Assembly (NCBI RefSeq): GCF_000771225.1
Contig: NZ_JDTZ01000003.1
Coordinates: 186,001 to 250,000, forward strand
Direction: 5' to 3'
DNA length: 64,000 bases
From: Bifidobacterium pseudolongum subsp. pseudolongum DSM 20099
Lineage (GTDB): Bacteria > Actinomycetota > Actinomycetes > Actinomycetales > Bifidobacteriaceae
Of the stretch, positions 55,350 through 64,000 are shown piece after piece. Both the position numbers and the translations under genes were made by a program. The notes under the pieces were generated by a model. It was not told the DNA's origin. It ran no database searches and worked only from the letters and a program-made list of their open reading frames with translations. Every line of letters starts with the position of its first letter. Position 1 is the first letter of the stretch.

Positions 55350-57209
55350 TCAGTAGGCGCGCGTGCCCGGTTCGATGTTGACGATGTGCACCGGCTGCCA
55401 CAGTGGCGTCTGCCCGGCTGCGGTCATCGAATGTGCCAGGAACCCGGTGTCGTCGCGCTGCGGGAAATCGGTGCGGTAGAGCGATCCGCGCGATTCATGG
55501 CGGGCGTTGGTGGCCGCGAGCATGGTGCGCGCCAGTTCGACGAGATGGCGCGCCTCCCAGATCGCGGTGATCTCCTGATTGAACGTGCGTGCGTCGCTGT
55601 GTGTGCGCAACGCGTGTGCACGCGGCTCGAGGTCCGTTTCCAGACGGTGCAGCGCCTGCGTGATGGACGCGTTGTCGCACGTCACAGCCACACCGGCTTC
55701 CATCACCGAACCCAGATCGGCCATGAGCTGGTAGGCGTTGTCAGTGGGCTGTTCGCTTGCCTCGACATCGTCGGGGGAAGTCGTGGCGAGCAGGGCGGTG
55801 ATCTGCGCGTCTCGGCGCGCCTGCGCAGCATCGAGCGCCTCGGCCAGCGCAGGGTCCACGTCAGATGCGGCGGCAGGCTGGTCCAGTAGGCGCAACGCCA
55901 CCATCGCGCCGGCGCGGGTGCCGAACAGGCAGGCGTCGAGCAGTGAATTGCCGCCGAGGCGATTGGCGCCGTGCACGCTGACGCAGGCGCATTCGCCGGC
56001 AGCATACAGGCCTTCGACGATATGGCGTTCGCCATCGGACCACGTGTAGACCTGGCCGTTGAGTGTCGTGGGGATGCCGCCCATCGTGTAGTGTGCGGTC
56101 GGTTTGACAGGAATATACTCACGGCTGGGGTCGAGCCCCGCGTAGTCCTCCACGGTCTGCACGACCTGCGGCAGTACGGCGCGCATATGTTGCGTGTCGA
56201 GCCCGGTCAGGTCGAGCCACAGACAATCCTTGGGGCCTTGAGGGTCCTTGGGGTCGGCTACACCGCGGCCCGCTTCAATCTCGGCGCGCATGGCGCGGCT
56301 GACCACATCTCGCGCGGCAAGGTCCTTGTGTTCGGGCGCATACCGCGCCATGAACGCCTCGCCGTCGGCGTTGCGCAGCACACCGCCTTCGGCACGTGAG
56401 GCTTCGGAGAGCAGGATGCCGGTATGCGCCAGACCGGTGGGGTGGAACTGCATGAACTCGATGTCTTCGAGCTGCAGCCCCGCCTGCAGGGCGAGCGCCA
56501 TGCCGTCCCCAGTCAGGTCGTATGAGTTGGAGGTGGTGTGGAACAGGCGGCCTGCGCCGCCGGTGGCCATGATGACATGCGTGGCGGCGATGGCGTGTGT
56601 GGTGCCGGCATGGGTGTCGTAGGCCACGATGCCGGCCACACGACCGCCGGTCTCATCGAGCACGAGGTCGCTCACATACCATTCCTCGGCGAACTGCACC
56701 CCATATGCCACACACTGCTGCCAGAGAGTGTGCAGGATCTGGTGGCCGATGCGATCCGCGGAGTAGGCGGCGCGCTTGACCGGTTCCTGGCCGAATTCCC
56801 TAGTGTGGCCGCCGAAACGGCGCTGGGCGATGAGCCCGTCCTTGGTGCGGGAGAACGCCACGCCGGAACGTTCGAGGTTGATCACCGTCTGTGGCGCCTC
56901 CTGGGCGAGCACGCGTGCGGCGTCTTGGTCCACAAGCCAATCGCCGCCTTTGACGGTGTCAAAGTAATGCCAATGCCAGTTGTCCGGTTCCACATTGCCC
57001 AGGCTGGCGGCGATGCCGCCTTCGGCAGAACCGGTGTGCGAGCGCAATGGCTGCAGCTTGGACACTACAAGGATCTTCGGCGCCGACCCTTGGGCGCGCA
57101 ATGCCTGCATGGCATCGCTCCGGTACAGTCCCAACGCTGCGGACAGGCCCGCGGCCCCCGCTCCTACAATGACGGCATCATATAACTCTTCGATGTGCTT
57201 CGGACTCAT
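55350..57209 (-). CDS. sdhA: Succinate dehydrogenase/fumarate reductase flavoprotein subunit
   Basis: FAD-containing catalytic subunit interconverting succinate and fumarate. The 619-residue product has the dinucleotide motif VIVGAGAAGLSAALG, the FAD-binding SHTGSAEGGIAA with His58, the QFHPTGLAHTGILLSEASRAEGG block, ARDVVSRAM, TAHYTMGGIPT and NRLGGNSLLDACLFG. Start ATG 57209 has GACAAT ending exactly 7 nt upstream. No cytochrome b or membrane anchor gene lies nearby, so it may be a soluble SdhAB or use an anchor encoded elsewhere. Bifidobacteria lack a full citric acid cycle, so fumarate reduction may be the main role. Confidence 0.92.
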   Translation of the reverse strand: MSPKHIEELYDAVIVGAGAAGLSAALGLYRSDAMQALRAQGSAPKILVVSKLQPLRSHTGSAEGGIAASLGNVEPDNWHWHYFDTVKGGDWLVDQDAARVLAQEAPQTVINLERSGVAFSRTKDGLIAQRRFGGHTREFGQEPVKRAAYSADRIGHQILHTLWQQCVAYGVQFAEEWYVSDLVLDETGGRVAGIVAYDTHAGTTHAIAATHVIMATGGAGRLFHTTSNSYDLTGDGMALALQAGLQLEDIEFMQFHPTGLAHTGILLSEASRAEGGVLRNADGEAFMARYAPEHKDLAARDVVSRAMRAEIEAGRGVADPKDPQGPKDCLWLDLTGLDTQHMRAVLPQVVQTVEDYAGLDPSREYIPVKPTAHYTMGGIPTTLNGQVYTWSDGERHIVEGLYAAGECACVSVHGANRLGGNSLLDACLFGTRAGAMVALRLLDQPAAASDVDPALAEALDAAQARRDAQITALLATTSPDDVEASEQPTDNAYQLMADLGSVMEAGVAVTCDNASITQALHRLETDLEPRAHALRTHSDARTFNQEITAIWEARHLVELARTMLAATNARHESRGSLYRTDFPQRDDTGFLAHSMTAAGQTPLWQPVHIVNIEPGTRAY

Positions 57210-57216
57210 ACTCGGT

Positions 57217-57222
57217 ATTGTC
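57217..57222 (-). promoter_or_regulatory. Candidate leaderless -10 (GACAAT, N7, ATG)
   Basis: Minus-strand GACAAT ends 7 nt before the sdhA ATG at 57209. Confidence 0.45.
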
Positions 57223-57261
57223 GCACAAGGCGTGGCGAATGTATATGGCCATGTGCGGGGA

Positions 57262-58605
57262 CTACTTGGCCGTGCACACGGCGATCCGGCCCCCTGCAGT
57301 ACTGATGCGCCCCTGCAGTTCGAGCAGGCCGAGTGTGGCATGAACCTGTTCGAGGCTTAAGACGGCGCTGCCATCCGCCTGCAAGGCCTCGGCGAGGGTG
57401 TCCGGTGTGGCATGGCGTCCGGTGCGGTGCATGCGCTCAAGGGCGCCAAGCACGGCTTGTTCGCTTGCCATGCCTTCTGCGCCGGCGTCGTCGTGTACCG
57501 GTGCGTCTGGAGCCGGATCTGTCTTCGGTAGATGGGGCGTATGCGCGGCATGGCATAGGTCGTCGGCTGTTGTGCCGGCGAGCAGGATTGCCTGCTGGTT
57601 GCGGATGAGCTCATTGCAGCCCGCGTTGTCGGGGGCGGTTATGTTGCCGGGGACCGCATAGACCTCGCGGTTGAGTTCGGCCGCCCAATGCGCGGTGTTC
57701 AAGGCCCCTGATCGCCGGCGCGCCTGTGCGATCACCACGGTGGGGCATAAGGCGGCGATGATGCGGTTGCGCAGCAGGAACCGGTGCGCCTCCGGCACGG
57801 TCTGTGGGCACATCTCGCTGACAAGCGCGCCATGCTGGGCGCGTATGGCCTCGAACAACCGCTGGTTGCACGTCGGCCCCATATGGTCGAGACCACCGGC
57901 GAACACGGCGATCGTGCGGCCGGCCTGCCCGCCGCCCACGGTGTCCACAGCGCGCAGTGCGCCCCAATGCGCGCTCGCGTCGGTGCCCATGGCGCCGCCC
58001 GAAACCACGGTGTGCCCCTGCATGGCCACCTCGTGGGCGATCTCGCCCGCCACATGCCGGCCGTATTCGTTCACGCCGCGCGACCCCACAACGGCCACGG
58101 GCGACGAGCATGCCGCAAGCGCATGCCGGTCGCCGATGCCCCACAAGCACAATGGGGGAGCCCAATCCGAACGGACCGCCAAGTCGCCAAGGCGTTCGGG
58201 CCACAGGTCATCGCCCGGAATCACCACCCATTGCGTGCCCGCATGCGTCATCCATGCGGTCAATGCGTCATACTCCCATGTGGGGAGGGACTGCAAGCGG
58301 GCACGCCAGCGTTTGAGGGCACGATGGAAGGCCTGCAGCCCTTGGGGCTTCACATGGCAGCCCCACCGTGCGGCCCCTTGGCTGAACAGATGGTCCAATG
58401 CGCGTTCGGCGTGTCGGCGTTCGGTGTCGTCATGGCCATCAAGGCCCTCGACGAGCAGGGTGAACACCGCGAGCGCATGTGGCGCGCCTTTGAGCAGCGC
58501 CATCATCAGCGCGTCCGCACCATCGATGCAATACGTGAGCAGGCACCTCGCCATGCGCTCACCGCAGCGGTCGACCAGCCGCGTATGTGCCGCCACGCCG
58601 CTCAT
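57262..58605 (-). CDS. dprA: DNA processing protein DprA (Smf)
   Basis: Binds incoming single-stranded DNA and loads RecA in transformation and recombination. The 447-residue product has the DprA Rossmann domain with VAVVGSRGVNEYGRHVAGE, VVSGGAMGTDASAHWGALR, TIAVFAGGLDH and FLLRNRIIAAL, and a C-terminal winged-helix-like region. An N-terminal part of about 130 residues is longer than usual. ATG 58605 overlaps the comM stop as ATGA with AAGGAG upstream, so it is translationally coupled to comM. Confidence 0.93.
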   Translation of the reverse strand: MSGVAAHTRLVDRCGERMARCLLTYCIDGADALMMALLKGAPHALAVFTLLVEGLDGHDDTERRHAERALDHLFSQGAARWGCHVKPQGLQAFHRALKRWRARLQSLPTWEYDALTAWMTHAGTQWVVIPGDDLWPERLGDLAVRSDWAPPLCLWGIGDRHALAACSSPVAVVGSRGVNEYGRHVAGEIAHEVAMQGHTVVSGGAMGTDASAHWGALRAVDTVGGGQAGRTIAVFAGGLDHMGPTCNQRLFEAIRAQHGALVSEMCPQTVPEAHRFLLRNRIIAALCPTVVIAQARRRSGALNTAHWAAELNREVYAVPGNITAPDNAGCNELIRNQQAILLAGTTADDLCHAAHTPHLPKTDPAPDAPVHDDAGAEGMASEQAVLGALERMHRTGRHATPDTLAEALQADGSAVLSLEQVHATLGLLELQGRISTAGGRIAVCTAK

Positions 58606-60134
58606 GTCAACTCCTTGGTGCGCAGGGCGATCGCCTGAGCCATATGGTCCACGGTCGGCTCGCCGCAATCGTCGAGGTCACATAGCGTCCATGCCAAACG
58701 CATCGAACGGTCCGCGCCACGCAGGCTCAACCGTTGCGAGGCAAGCGCCGCATTGACCATGGCGAGCACCGCCGACGGCGTATGCTCGCGCAGCCATGCG
58801 CCGGACGCCTGCGCATTGCACGTCCATCCCTGCGCACGGAAGCGCGCCTGCGCCACACTGCGCGCATGGACGACTTGCTCGCGCATCTGCGCGCTCGAAG
58901 GCCCCGGATCGGTGCACAACGCGCCGATCCGGCGCACCGGATTGACCTCCACCTGAATGTCGATGCGGTCGAGGATCGGCCCGGACAGACGGTTGAAATA
59001 GCGGATGCGGTCGCGCTCACGGCAAGTGCAGCGCTCGCCGGCGCCATACCCGAACCCGCATGGGCAGGGGTTGGCCGCCATGATCAACTGGAATCGGGCG
59101 GGGTAGAACGTGGTGCCTTTGGCCCGTGACACCGCGACCGCACCTGATTCGAGGGGCTCGCGCAAGGTCTGCAGCGCGCGTGGGGCGAACTCGGGGGCCT
59201 CGTCCATGAACAGCACGCCACGGTGCGCACGGGTGACCGCTCCCGGTTTGCCCAATCCGGAACCACCCCCCACCAAAGCGGGCACCGTGGCGGTGTGGTG
59301 CGGCGCCTCGAACGGTGGCACATCGCTGATGCCGAACGAGCGCAGGGTGCCGCTCAACGAGCGGATCGACGCCACTTCGAACTGTTCGTCCTCGGTCAAT
59401 GGCGCCATGATGCCGGGAAAGCGGGAGGCGAGCATCGTCTTGCCGGTACCGGGCGGGCCCATCATCAGCACATGGTGGCCGCCGGCCGCCGCGGTCTGCA
59501 ACGCTCTCTTGGCGCCATCCTGATCGACGACGTCGCGCATGTCGCCCACATCGGCTACGGGAGCGAAGGTCTGGTCTGCGCTGTCGGCAGGCACCGGGAC
59601 GTGGGGCGCGGCGACTTTGGCCTGTGCGCCGTACATCTCCAACAGTTCGCCCACGTGCGAGACATAGGCCACATCCACACCGTCCACAAGCTCGGCTTCG
59701 TCACGGTTGGCGCGGGGCACCACAACGCGCCGCACCGCATGGTTGCGCACATGCAGCAGGATCGGCAGCAACCCGTTGATCGGCAGCACGGTGCCGTCGA
59801 GGTTGAGCTCGCCAAGCACCACCGTGTCGGTCAGGCATTCGGGGTCGATGATTCCCTGCGCGCTCAACACGCTTGCGGCGATCGCCAGATCATGGCTCGA
59901 CCCACGTTTGGGCAGCGAGGCCGGCGACATGTTGACGGTGACCCGGGTCTGCGGCCATGCGACGCCGGCCGCGGTGCAGCCGGATTTGACCCGTTCGCGC
60001 GCCTCGCTGAGCGAGGCATCGGGCAATCCGATGATCGAGAAGTAGGGCAGCCCCGGCGAAATGAACGCCTGGAGTTGGATGATGAACGCCTTCAGCCCAA
60101 TGAGTCCCACGGAAAGCGCCCCGCCGATTGCCAT
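58602..60134 (-). CDS. comM: ComM/YifB-family Mg-chelatase-like AAA+ ATPase
   Basis: Known in other bacteria as a branch-migration helicase that widens recombination tracts in transformation. The 510-residue product has the N-terminal Lon-like fold domain (VGLIGLKAFIIQLQAFISPG, SEARERVKSG), Walker A GPPGTGKTMLASRFPG, Walker B GVLFMDEAPEF, and a CPCG...CTC zinc-type Cys cluster near the AAA+ region. ATG 60134 overlaps the yraN stop by one base (TGATG). Operon order yraN-comM-dprA is common in actinobacteria. Confidence 0.94.
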   Translation of the reverse strand: MAIGGALSVGLIGLKAFIIQLQAFISPGLPYFSIIGLPDASLSEARERVKSGCTAAGVAWPQTRVTVNMSPASLPKRGSSHDLAIAASVLSAQGIIDPECLTDTVVLGELNLDGTVLPINGLLPILLHVRNHAVRRVVVPRANRDEAELVDGVDVAYVSHVGELLEMYGAQAKVAAPHVPVPADSADQTFAPVADVGDMRDVVDQDGAKRALQTAAAGGHHVLMMGPPGTGKTMLASRFPGIMAPLTEDEQFEVASIRSLSGTLRSFGISDVPPFEAPHHTATVPALVGGGSGLGKPGAVTRAHRGVLFMDEAPEFAPRALQTLREPLESGAVAVSRAKGTTFYPARFQLIMAANPCPCGFGYGAGERCTCRERDRIRYFNRLSGPILDRIDIQVEVNPVRRIGALCTDPGPSSAQMREQVVHARSVAQARFRAQGWTCNAQASGAWLREHTPSAVLAMVNAALASQRLSLRGADRSMRLAWTLCDLDDCGEPTVDHMAQAIALRTKELT

Positions 60135-60595
60135 CAGAACGCCTCCGGAATATGGTGCATGTGCACTTCGTCGCCGTGCACCTGCACCGCCATGACATCG
60201 AAGCGGATGCCGATGTGCGGAACCTTGGGGGTTTGTTGGGTGAGCCATTGGGTGGCGGCGCGCCGCAGGTTCATCTGCTTCGCCGGATGCACGGCCTCCT
60301 GCGGCAGTCCGTACCGCGTGGTGCGGCGCGTCTTGACCTCCACGAACACGATGGTGCGGTGTGGGGTGAGCGCGATGATGTCGATCTCGCCATAGCGAGT
60401 GCGCCAATTGACGTCGAGGATATGCCAGGACCGTTCCCGCAGCCATTGGCATGTGGCGGCCTCGCCATAACGCCCCAATGTGCGGGCCGGAAGGGTGGGG
60501 TCGGTCAAACGGTGCGACCACTGCGCGAAGGTGAGGTCGCTGTGTGCGTCATCGAGCGTGCGGATGGCTGGTGATACTGGTGTTGCAATAGTCAT
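60134..60595 (-). CDS. yraN: YraN/UPF0102 family endonuclease-like protein
   Basis: Small protein with the restriction-endonuclease-like fold; exact activity not established. The 153-residue product has GRYGEAATCQWL, the catalytic-type YGEIDIIA...VFVEVKTR pattern with conserved Asp, Glu and Lys (residues about 75-95), and the C-terminal RFDVMAVQV segment. ATG 60595 has only a weak ribosome site, and no better start is seen. First gene of the yraN-comM-dprA unit. Confidence 0.9.
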   Translation of the reverse strand: MTIATPVSPAIRTLDDAHSDLTFAQWSHRLTDPTLPARTLGRYGEAATCQWLRERSWHILDVNWRTRYGEIDIIALTPHRTIVFVEVKTRRTTRYGLPQEAVHPAKQMNLRRAATQWLTQQTPKVPHIGIRFDVMAVQVHGDEVHMHHIPEAF

Positions 60596-60742
60596 GCAGC
60601 CCAGTTCAGCGCATGCGTGCACCCGATGCAAGCGTGGGGCGCCCCTGTGGTCGGACGCCCCGTTTCGGCTGCGCGGTGTGGACGGATCAGGTGTCGTCCA
60701 CCGTTGTCCACAATGGGCGTGGACGGCCACAGGCCGCTGGGG

Positions 60743-61615
60743 TCAGTCGACGAGGTTGGTCAATTCGCCGAGGCACAGTTCGAAGCTCACGCCACGGTTC
60801 TCGTAATCAGGCTGGTGGCGTGTGCTGAGCATCGCATTGCACACGAACACGCTCGCGATGCGGCATGCGGCCGCCAGGTCGAGACCGGCCATGACGGCGC
60901 CGATCAGCGCCGAGGCGAATGCGTCGCCGGTTCCGTGGCACATGAACGGCAGTTTTTCGTTGACGATTTCTTCCTTGGCGTCCACACCCGCCTGCGCATT
61001 GGCCACGAAGTTGCGGATGCGCCCGTCGTTGCGGTCGATGCCCTTGAGCACCACGTTGCGTGCGCCCAAGTCGAGCAGCGCCTGCAGCAGATCGTTGACC
61101 TGCGCGTCGTCGAGGTCAGCGCCCGCATAGGCGGTGCCGGTCAGGATCGAGGCTTCGGTCAGGTTCGGCATGAGGATGTCGGCGCCGTCCGCGAGCGCGC
61201 CCATCGCCTCGCACAGTTCGGCCGTGTACGTGGGGTACATCTCGCCGTTGTCACCCATGACCGGGTCGACAAGGCGTAGGGCGTTCGGGTATTCGCGGTA
61301 CAAGCGTTGGATGACGGCCACCTGTTCGGGGGCGCCGAGGAATCCGGAATACACGCCATCGAGGTCCACACCCTCCTTCTGCCATGCATCCAGGTAGCCT
61401 TCGAGCATGTCGGTCGTGTCGGTCATCGTGAACACAGGGAACTTGGTGTGCGCCGAGAACAGTGCGGTCGGCACCGGGCACACATCACAGCCGGCGGCTG
61501 AAAGGATCGGGATGGCCGCGGTCAGCGAGCATTTTCCATAGCCGCACATGTCGTGCACGGCGGCGATGCGCGGAATGTATTCACGGTTGCGGTGGTACAG
61601 GATGGTCTCGTTCAT
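60743..61615 (-). CDS. pdxY: Pyridoxal/pyridoxamine kinase, PdxY/PdxK-like
   Basis: Ribokinase-fold kinase that phosphorylates pyridoxal for PLP supply. The 290-residue product has the substrate region RIAAVHDMCGYGKCSL, the VYSGFLGAPEQV and LRLVDPVMGDNGEMYPTY blocks, and the anion-hole motif HGTGDAFASAL (catalytic Asp). ATG 61615 is chosen; the frame is open far upstream through non-coding sequence. A consensus TATAAT on the minus strand (61673-61678) lies about 58 bp upstream. Divergent from metY. Confidence 0.9.
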   Translation of the reverse strand: MNETILYHRNREYIPRIAAVHDMCGYGKCSLTAAIPILSAAGCDVCPVPTALFSAHTKFPVFTMTDTTDMLEGYLDAWQKEGVDLDGVYSGFLGAPEQVAVIQRLYREYPNALRLVDPVMGDNGEMYPTYTAELCEAMGALADGADILMPNLTEASILTGTAYAGADLDDAQVNDLLQALLDLGARNVVLKGIDRNDGRIRNFVANAQAGVDAKEEIVNEKLPFMCHGTGDAFASALIGAVMAGLDLAAACRIASVFVCNAMLSTRHQPDYENRGVSFELCLGELTNLVD

Positions 61616-61672
61616 GATGCTGCTTTCTGCCGTATGGTTCCCGGTGGCTACGCCATCGGCTGTCAGTGCCGG

Positions 61673-61678
61673 ATTATA
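61673..61678 (-). promoter_or_regulatory. Consensus -10 of the pyridoxal kinase gene
   Basis: Perfect minus-strand TATAAT in the 298-bp divergent gap between the kinase and metY genes. No clear -35 was seen. Confidence 0.5.
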
Positions 61679-61810
61679 GCCATGTGTGTGCATCACGCCG
61701 TCCGCCGCCCATCCGCGCCACCGGCGTGTCGCGATGGTGGCCGTGCCCCGCCTTGGCGCGGTCCGTCGCGCCATGATAGCGAGGTATAGGAAAGCGCGAT
61801 AACGCCGCGC

Positions 61811-61840
61811 TTGCGTTGCGCCGCAACGGTTCCGTATCGT
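61811..61840 (+). promoter_or_regulatory. Candidate metY promoter
   Basis: TTGCGT (61811-61816), 18-bp spacer, TATCGT (61835-61840). It would give a leader of about 65 nt before ATG 61914. Confidence 0.4.
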
Positions 61841-61913
61841 CATGTCCAGCAGTGCGGTGGCACCCCGCGCCGCACACACCCCAGACACCCATCCGAAGCA
61901 AAGGAACCACGCC

Positions 61914-63236
61914 ATGAGTGAGACGAACGCCAAGCACCCCTACCATTTCGAAACGCTTCAGCTGCATGTGGGGCAGGAGCGGCCCGACCCGGCGAGCGAT
62001 GCGCGCGCCGTGCCGATCTACCAGACCACGAGCTACGTGTTCCACGATTTCGACCATGCCGAGGCGCGGTTCGGGCTGGCCGACCCAGGCAACATCTATG
62101 GACGCCTGACCAACTCCACGCAAGGGGTGTTCGAAGACCGCATCGCGGCGCTTGAAGGCGGCACGGCTGGCCTCGCGGTGGCATCCGGCGCAGCGGCTGT
62201 GGATTACGCGGTGCGCAACATCACGCAGAGCGGTGATCACATCGTGGCCGCCAAGAACATCTACGGCGGCACCTACAACCTGTTGCGCCACACCTTGGAA
62301 CGCGACGGCATCACCACGACCTTCGTCGATGTGAACGACCCACAGGCCTTCGAAGCCGCGATCAAAGACAACACCAAGCTCGTGTATTTCGAGACCTTCG
62401 GCAATCCGAACGCCGACTTCCCGGATTTTGAGGCGATCGCCGACATCGCCCACCGCCACCATCTGCCCGTCGTGGTCGACAACACGTTCGCCACCCCGTA
62501 CCTGTACCGTCCGCTCGAGCATGGCGCGGACGTCGTGGTCGAATCGGCCACCAAGTTCATCGGCGGCCATGGCACGACGCTCGGTGGTGTAATCGTGGAG
62601 GGCGGCAATTTCGACTGGGCCGCCGTGCCGGGCAAGTTCCCCACGCTCACCGAAGCCGACCCCTCGTACCACGGCCTCAATTTCTATAAGGCGCTCGGCC
62701 CGGCCGCGTTCGTGACGCGCATCCGCGCGATCCTGCTGCGCGACACCGGCGCGACGCTTTCGCCGTTTGCCGCGTTCCTGCTGCTGCAGGGCACCGAAAC
62801 GCTGTCGCTGCGCGTGGAGCGGCACGTGAGCAACGCGCTGGCGGTGATCGACTACTTGAAGACCGTGCCCGAAGTGGAGTCGATTTCGCACCCGAGCATC
62901 GAAGGGCGCCCCGACCATGAGCGCTATGCCAAGGCGTTCCCGCACGGCGCGGGGTCCATCTTCACGTTCGATATCAAGGGAGGCAAAGACGCGGCGCGCG
63001 TGTTCATTGACAACCTCGAGCTGTTCTCGCTTCTGGCCAATGTGGCCGACGCCAAGAGCCTCGTCATCCACCCCGCGTCCACCACGCATTCGCAGGAAAG
63101 CGAGGCCGAGCTCGAAGACCAGGGCATCCATCAGGGCACGATCCGCCTGTCGATTGGCACCGAGCACATCGACGACATCCTCACCGACCTGCGCCGTGGA
63201 TTCGAGGCGGTGCGTGCAAGCGGGTTCGCCCAGTAA
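61914..63236 (+). CDS. metY: O-acetylhomoserine sulfhydrylase family PLP enzyme
   Basis: Cys/Met-metabolism PLP enzyme that makes homocysteine (or cysteine) from O-acetylhomoserine or O-acetylserine and sulfide. The 440-residue product has FETLQLHVGQ, PIYQTTSYVFHD, YGRLTNSTQGVFEDRIAALEGG, the VDNTFATPYL block and the PLP lysine Lys214 in ESATKFIGGHGTTLGG, with no domain missing. ATG 61914 follows AAAGGA. Cystathionine gamma-synthase is less likely because of the 430-440 length typical of the sulfhydrylase group. Confidence 0.93.
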   Translation: MSETNAKHPYHFETLQLHVGQERPDPASDARAVPIYQTTSYVFHDFDHAEARFGLADPGNIYGRLTNSTQGVFEDRIAALEGGTAGLAVASGAAAVDYAVRNITQSGDHIVAAKNIYGGTYNLLRHTLERDGITTTFVDVNDPQAFEAAIKDNTKLVYFETFGNPNADFPDFEAIADIAHRHHLPVVVDNTFATPYLYRPLEHGADVVVESATKFIGGHGTTLGGVIVEGGNFDWAAVPGKFPTLTEADPSYHGLNFYKALGPAAFVTRIRAILLRDTGATLSPFAAFLLLQGTETLSLRVERHVSNALAVIDYLKTVPEVESISHPSIEGRPDHERYAKAFPHGAGSIFTFDIKGGKDAARVFIDNLELFSLLANVADAKSLVIHPASTTHSQESEAELEDQGIHQGTIRLSIGTEHIDDILTDLRRGFEAVRASGFAQ

Positions 63237-63402
63237 TGGCACAGGGCCACTTCACCGCCATCCGCACGCATTGTGCCTGTCGTCACAACCAGCCAGCCAC
63301 GTAGCCGTTGTCTGATATAACAGTGTCATTCGCTGGTATCGGTTCGCCGCTGCCTTACGCACATCTGCGCAAACAGCGGGCGGTTATCTGGATGGAGCAT
63401 GT

Positions 63403-64000
63403 GTGGCCGACATTATCACTGTGATGAATCTGGGATGGCGGTATGCGGCGCCCGGTGGCGGGGGAGATCCGATCCAAGGGCTGCGTGACGCCAGCTGCTA
63501 TGTGCAGCAGGGCGCGCTCGCCGGCGTCATAGGACCCACCGGATCGGGCAAAAGCACACTCGTCAAGGCGCTCGCCGGCATCATCCCGCACTGCACGAAA
63601 GGCTCGCTCAACGGGTATGTACGCATCGCCGACATGAATGTGAAAAGCACCACGGTGAGCGACCTCTCCCTGCGCGTGGGCTATGTGGGTCAGGACCCAC
63701 GCGCCCAGCTCACGAGCCCCACCGTGGCCGAGGAGATCGCGTTCCCCTTGGAGAACCGCGGTGTGGAACCCGACGAAATCGAGGCGCGTGTGGATGACGT
63801 GCTCGCCATGCTGCACATCGGGGACCTGCGCGACCGCGACACCGCCACATTGTCGACCGGTGAGATGGAGCGCGTCGCCATCGGCGCGGCCATCGCCGGC
63901 GAACCGGATGTGCTGATCGTGGACGAGCCGGCGAGCCTGCTCGATGAAGAGGGGTACGAAGACCTCGTCAATGTGATCGACGTGATGCGCCGGCGCACGC
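63403..64000 (+). CDS. ECF-type ABC transporter ATPase, 5' part (continues past window)
   Basis: First 199 codons of an ABC ATPase; the end lies outside the window. Visible are Walker A GPTGSGKST (about residues 46-54), the Q-loop GYVGQDPRAQLTSPTVAEEIAF, a signature that reads LSTGEMERVAIG (Thr-Gly-Glu instead of Ser-Gly-Gly), and Walker B VLIVDEPASLLD. The Q-loop phrase is typical of EcfA proteins that power vitamin or metal uptake. Start GTG 63403 has GGAG 5 nt upstream. Its position after metY hints at a vitamin or sulfur-related solute, but this is only inference. Confidence 0.85.
   Translation, partial: MADIITVMNLGWRYAAPGGGGDPIQGLRDASCYVQQGALAGVIGPTGSGKSTLVKALAGIIPHCTKGSLNGYVRIADMNVKSTTVSDLSLRVGYVGQDPRAQLTSPTVAEEIAFPLENRGVEPDEIEARVDDVLAMLHIGDLRDRDTATLSTGEMERVAIGAAIAGEPDVLIVDEPASLLDEEGYEDLVNVIDVMRRRT

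Noticed and set aside
61674-63242. 522-codon open frame antisense to metY
   Set aside because: Shadow of a clear PLP enzyme gene.

Overview
The window is GC-rich chromosomal DNA from an actinobacterium. The best fit is Bifidobacterium: an anaerobic pyruvate formate-lyase/activase pair, paired ClpP1-ClpP2-ClpX, the actinobacterial markers SepH, DUF4193 and DUF4192, a PASTA-domain Ser/Thr kinase and a primary sigma factor with a long charged N-terminus. The species is not certain; the animalis/pseudolongum group is a guess. No insertion sequence, prophage, CRISPR array or rRNA is visible. Coding density is high and no gap between genes exceeds about 300 bp. This is housekeeping backbone rather than an accessory island.

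Layout. 1-8.9 kb: 3' end of secA, trpD, a small membrane protein, a PlsC-like acyltransferase, a PASTA kinase, a polyprenyl diphosphate synthase and a DUF4192 protein. 9-25 kb: primary sigma factor, topoisomerase IV subunit B, a GT4 glycosyltransferase, two tandem paralogous MFS carriers, a giant Lhr helicase, a GRP-type sugar transporter and topoisomerase IV subunit A. 25-32.5 kb: a phosphodiesterase/phosphatase-like protein, sepH, a DUF4193 protein, dut, the (p)ppGpp synthetase/hydrolase rel, a cyclophilin and a HAD phosphatase. 32.8-39.1 kb: a methionine-type ABC importer (metQ, frameshifted metN, metI) with an M20 amidohydrolase, then nadE and a small protein. 39.1-42.7 kb: pflB-pflA behind a twin palindromic operator. 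42.8-49.8 kb: an RNase D-like protein, tig, a ClC channel, clpP1, clpP2 and clpX. 49.8-53.6 kb: two identical tRNA-Arg genes, a MalY/PatB C-S lyase, nhaA and a LOG-family protein. 53.6-60.6 kb (minus strand): yraN-comM-dprA, then sdhA, sdhB and an O-methyltransferase. 60.7-64 kb: a pyridoxal kinase, metY and the start of an ECF-type ATPase gene.

How genes work together. PflB/PflA make formate and acetyl-CoA anaerobically. Tig, ClpP1P2, ClpX and cyclophilin handle folding and proteolysis. MetQNI, MalY/PatB, MetY and the PLP-supplying kinase form a loose sulfur-amino-acid theme. YraN, ComM and DprA form a translationally coupled DNA-uptake/recombination group.

Most notable signals: (1) metN carries a 2-nt insertion just before the H-loop, and the two halves then overlap as ATGA; (2) the metQ-metN gap holds interlocked inverted repeats with the topology of an H-type pseudoknot; (3) two identical 14-bp palindromes sit 31 bp apart upstream of pflB, the second inside a terminator-like hairpin; (4) at least eight genes have a -10-like hexamer ending 7-8 nt before the start codon, which suggests frequent leaderless mRNAs; (5) sdhA-sdhB has no membrane anchor genes beside it. 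I saw no clearly new multi-gene system; the candidates are regulatory or gene-structural.
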